In this document: positions 61,710 to 64,000 of the stretch, one piece after another
Layout of the letters: every line of letters begins with the position of its first letter
Numbering within the stretch: the stretch's first letter is position 1
DNA from: Variovorax sp. OK212
GTDB lineage: Bacteria > Pseudomonadota > Gammaproteobacteria > Burkholderiales > Burkholderiaceae_C
NCBI RefSeq assembly: GCF_900112425.1
Contig: NZ_FOLP01000001.1
Span: forward strand, 558,001 to 622,000
DNA length: 64,000 nucleotides
Direction: 5' to 3'
The notes under the pieces: model-generated
What the model was told of the DNA's origin: nothing
Database searches by the model: none
Seen by the model: only the letters and a program-made list of their open reading frames with translations
Made by a program: the position numbers and the translations under genes

Positions 61710-62144
61710 TCACGGGCGTTGCTTGAGGCTGTCGCGGATCTCGCGCAGCAGCACCACGTCTTCGGGCGTGACGGGCGCCGCGGCGGCCGCCGGCTCGTCA
61801 TTGCGCTTGAGGCGGTTGATCTGCTTGACCATCATGAAGATGATGAAAGCCAGGATCACGAAGTTGACCGCGATGGTGATGAAGTTGCCGTAGGCCAGCA
61901 CCGGCACGCCGGCCTTCTTCAGGTCGGCCAGCGTGTTCGCCACGCCGGCCGGCGCCGTGCCCAGCACCACGTAGAGGTTCGAGAAGTCGAGCCTGCCGAA
62001 CACCAGTCCGACCACCGGCATGATGATGTCGGCCACCAGCGAGTCGACGATCTTGCCGAACGCGGCACCGATGATCACGCCGACCGCGAGGTCGATCACA
62101 TTGCCCTTGACGGCAAATTCCTTGAATTCACTGAGGATGCTCAT
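61710..62144 (-). CDS. mscL: Large-conductance mechanosensitive channel
   Basis: A 144-residue inner-membrane safety valve that opens under osmotic downshock. It has the MscL N-terminus [37 protein letters not shown] with the pore helix, a second helix ([22 protein letters not shown]), and the C-terminal charged bundle [15 protein letters not shown]. It converges on pdxA, 25 bases away. Confidence 0.97.
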   Translation of the reverse strand: MSILSEFKEFAVKGNVIDLAVGVIIGAAFGKIVDSLVADIIMPVVGLVFGRLDFSNLYVVLGTAPAGVANTLADLKKAGVPVLAYGNFITIAVNFVILAFIIFMMVKQINRLKRNDEPAAAAAPVTPEDVVLLREIRDSLKQRP

Positions 62145-62203
62145 GATTCAAAAGGCTGCTGGAGCTCTGCTGTTGAAGGAGAGCCGAGTATGCCCGCGAT
62201 TGC

Positions 62204-64000
62204 TCACTTCTCCAGCGGGCGCAGCGCAACGTCGACGTGCGCGGCGGCCAGCCCGCTGCGGCTGCGCGCGGCGATCTGCCGGAAGCCGTCCTCCAGGTGC
62301 CGCACGAAACGCGGCGTGTCGAAGTAGCCGCGGCGCGCCTCCTTGGCCGCCGCGAGCCGTGCGCGCAGCGCGGCCAGTTCGCCGGGGTGCGTGGCGTAGT
62401 GAATGGCCTTGTGCACGTACGCGGCATGGTCCGTGGCCACCAGCTCGGGCAGCCCGATGGCGCCGAGCAGGCTGCCCGCCATGCGCGACACCATCGTCGT
62501 GCCCGTGAGCGCCAGCAGCGGCACGCCCGACCACAGCACGTCGTTCGCGGTCGCGCCGCTGCTGTAGGGGAAGGTGTCGATGAACAGGTCGGCCAGGCCG
62601 ATGCGCGCCAGGTGCTGGTCGACCGGCATGCGCGGCGACACGACCAGGCGATCGGCCGCCAGGCCCGCGGCTTCCCAGTGCGCGCGCAGGTTGCGCTCGA
62701 AGCCGTCGGGGCCCTGCGCCAGCCACAGCACCGCGTTCGGAATGCCCTGCACGATGCGCACCCACGCGTCGAAGGTCTCGGGCTGGATCTTGAACGACTG
62801 CGAGAAGTTGCACAGCACGAAGGCGTCCTCGGGCAGGCCGTGCGCGGCGCGCGTGGCCTTGCGCGGGTTCACCGGGCGCTGCGTGTCGATCACCTGGAAG
62901 GTCTCGGGCAGGCGCAGCAGCTTTTCCGTGTAGCAGTCCTCGGTGCCCGGCGGCGAGAGGAAGTTGTCGGACACCAGGTAGTCGTAGCTCGGCGTGCCGC
63001 TGGTGCCCATGTAGCCCAGCCACATGAGCTGCGCGGGCGCCGCGTGGTAGGCCATCACCTGCGGCTTGGCGCCGCGCGTGTCGCCCGACAGGTCGATCAG
63101 GATGTCGATCTCGTCCTCGCAGATGCGCTCGGCCATCTGCTGGATCGATTGGCCGTGCAGGTCGACGAAGTGCTCGGCCGACGCGGCGATGCGCGCGCGC
63201 GCCGGGTGGCCGTCGTCGGGGCCGTAGGAGTAGACGAACACCTCGAATGCGTTGCGGTCGTGCAGGCTGAACAGCTCGGCCGTGAGGTGGGCCACCGGGT
63301 GGTTGCGGAAGTCGAACGAGTAGTAGCCCACGCGGATGCGCGGCGCCGTGCGGCGCGCGCCGGCATCGGCAAAGGACCTGATGCCCGCGTTCGTGTCGGC
63401 GAGCGTGGCCGAGCGTTGCGTCCAGGCCATCAGGCGCTTCGCGTCGTCGTAGTTCGACATGAGGATGAAGGAGGACGCGGTCTGGTCGTTGTCCGGCCTG
63501 TCCAGGCGCGTGGCGATGCGCTCGCGCAGTTCGGGCGTGCCGTCCCAGCGCGCGATGTGCGCCTTTTCGCCGAGCAGCCACACCATCGCCGGCATGAAGT
63601 CCGGGTCGTCGCGCATGCACTGCTCGAACTCCGCGATGGCCGCTTCGGACTGGCCCGCCATCACGTAGGTCACGCCCAGGTTGCAGCGCGCCAGCACCTG
63701 GCCCGGATGCAGTTCGAGCGCCTTCTTCAGCACCTCGATGGCGGCGTCGTAGTGGCCCTGGCGGAAGTTGTTGGCGCCCAGGTTGTTGAGCAGCGCTTCC
63801 TGCTCCGGCATCGATTCCAGGGCCAGCCTGTACAGCTCCGCCGATTCGCCGAAGCGCATCGCCGCGCCCTCGAGCGTGGCGCAGACACCGTAGAGCGCGG
63901 CCATGGCGTCTGGTTCCGACAGCGCCCGGGCGCGCACCTCGATCGTCGAATGGCGCATGGCGCGCTGCATGGGGCTCACCGCGTCTTCGTTGCGGCCGCA
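62204..64000 (-). CDS. TPR/O-GlcNAc transferase-like (SPINDLY) protein, 5' end missing
   Basis: At least 599 residues, the frame being open to the window edge; a GTG at 63979 could be a start but the reading frame and TPR pattern continue past it. TPR repeats (NNLGANNFRQGHYDAAIEVLKKALELHPG, then ARCNLGVTYVMAGQSEAAI) precede a glycosyltransferase family 41 domain: RIRVGYYSFDFRNHPVAHL, ILIDLSGDTRGAKP, LMWLGYMGTSGTPSYDYLVSD, CNFSQSFKIQPETFDAWVRI, FIDTFPYSSGATANDVLWSGVPLL. Such proteins may add sugars to proteins, for example flagellin or adhesins; the target is unknown. Confidence 0.88.
   Translation of the reverse strand, partial: CGRNEDAVSPMQRAMRHSTIEVRARALSEPDAMAALYGVCATLEGAAMRFGESAELYRLALESMPEQEALLNNLGANNFRQGHYDAAIEVLKKALELHPGQVLARCNLGVTYVMAGQSEAAIAEFEQCMRDDPDFMPAMVWLLGEKAHIARWDGTPELRERIATRLDRPDNDQTASSFILMSNYDDAKRLMAWTQRSATLADTNAGIRSFADAGARRTAPRIRVGYYSFDFRNHPVAHLTAELFSLHDRNAFEVFVYSYGPDDGHPARARIAASAEHFVDLHGQSIQQMAERICEDEIDILIDLSGDTRGAKPQVMAYHAAPAQLMWLGYMGTSGTPSYDYLVSDNFLSPPGTEDCYTEKLLRLPETFQVIDTQRPVNPRKATRAAHGLPEDAFVLCNFSQSFKIQPETFDAWVRIVQGIPNAVLWLAQGPDGFERNLRAHWEAAGLAADRLVVSPRMPVDQHLARIGLADLFIDTFPYSSGATANDVLWSGVPLLALTGTTMVSRMAGSLLGAIGLPELVATDHAAYVHKAIHYATHPGELAALRARLAAAKEARRGYFDTPRFVRHLEDGFRQIAARSRSGLAAAHVDVALRPLEK

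Overview
The window is a contiguous piece of chromosome from a very GC-rich Gram-negative bacterium. Gene content and order (pilMNOPQ-aroK-aroB-dgt, gltBD followed by mla genes, mlaFEDACB-yadGH-bolA-murA-hisGDCBHA...FIE-HIT-tatABC-degQ, short-form hisG, ResB/CcsB cytochrome c maturation, MsrPQ) fit a betaproteobacterium of the Burkholderiales, most likely family Comamonadaceae and close to Variovorax. That placement is inference from protein resemblance and synteny; no rRNA is present to confirm it. I see no tRNA, rRNA, CRISPR array, prophage or integron, and no gene-free gap reaches 300 bases.

Layout. 1-6.1 kb: the end of a sensor kinase, metK (-), two lipid A-type acyltransferases (+), an alpha/beta hydrolase and engB (-), and a diheme cytochrome c4. 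6.2-11.5 kb: resB-ccsB (cytochrome c assembly) and msrP-msrQ (repair of oxidised periplasmic methionine). 11.5-15.9 kb: lysA-lptM (-), cyaY (+) and a class A PBP1a (-). 16.1-26.8 kb: a long tightly coupled + strand run, pilMNOPQ, aroK, aroB, dgt, an MFS carrier, a DUF1415 protein and a methyltransferase, then a solitary REP-associated (RAYT) transposase in a small AT-rich island. 27.7-33.9 kb: gltB-gltD (ammonia assimilation). 34-41.8 kb: the Mla retrograde phospholipid transport genes including mlaA, a YadGH-type ABC exporter, a BolA protein and murA, so envelope lipid and peptidoglycan genes stand together. 41.8-54.3 kb: the histidine pathway, interrupted twice: a lipoprotein plus a small secreted protein between hisD and hisC, and an AAA ATPase, a glutamate-type binding protein, a dicarboxylate/glutamate symporter and a sugar-phosphate mutarotase between hisA and hisF. 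54.3-64 kb: a membrane protein, a HIT protein, tatABC, a DegQ/DegS-like protease, an MFS carrier, a Nif3 protein, pdxA, mscL, and the start-truncated end of a TPR/O-GlcNAc-transferase-like protein.

The most unusual signal is a dispersed repeat in the mla/yadGH region. Two direct copies sit exactly between an ABC ATPase gene and its permease gene. Each is a 90-nt open frame of 29 codons whose ATG overlaps the upstream stop and whose TGA overlaps the downstream ATG, and each carries the purine-rich ribosome site for the permease. Two further copies lie inverted at operon ends and form strong hairpins. Other whole-window signals are a 17-nt palindrome family (GCTAT-N7-ATAGC) found between genes, inside genes and over two start codons, and a recurring -10-like hexamer 6-7 nt before ATG that suggests leaderless transcripts.
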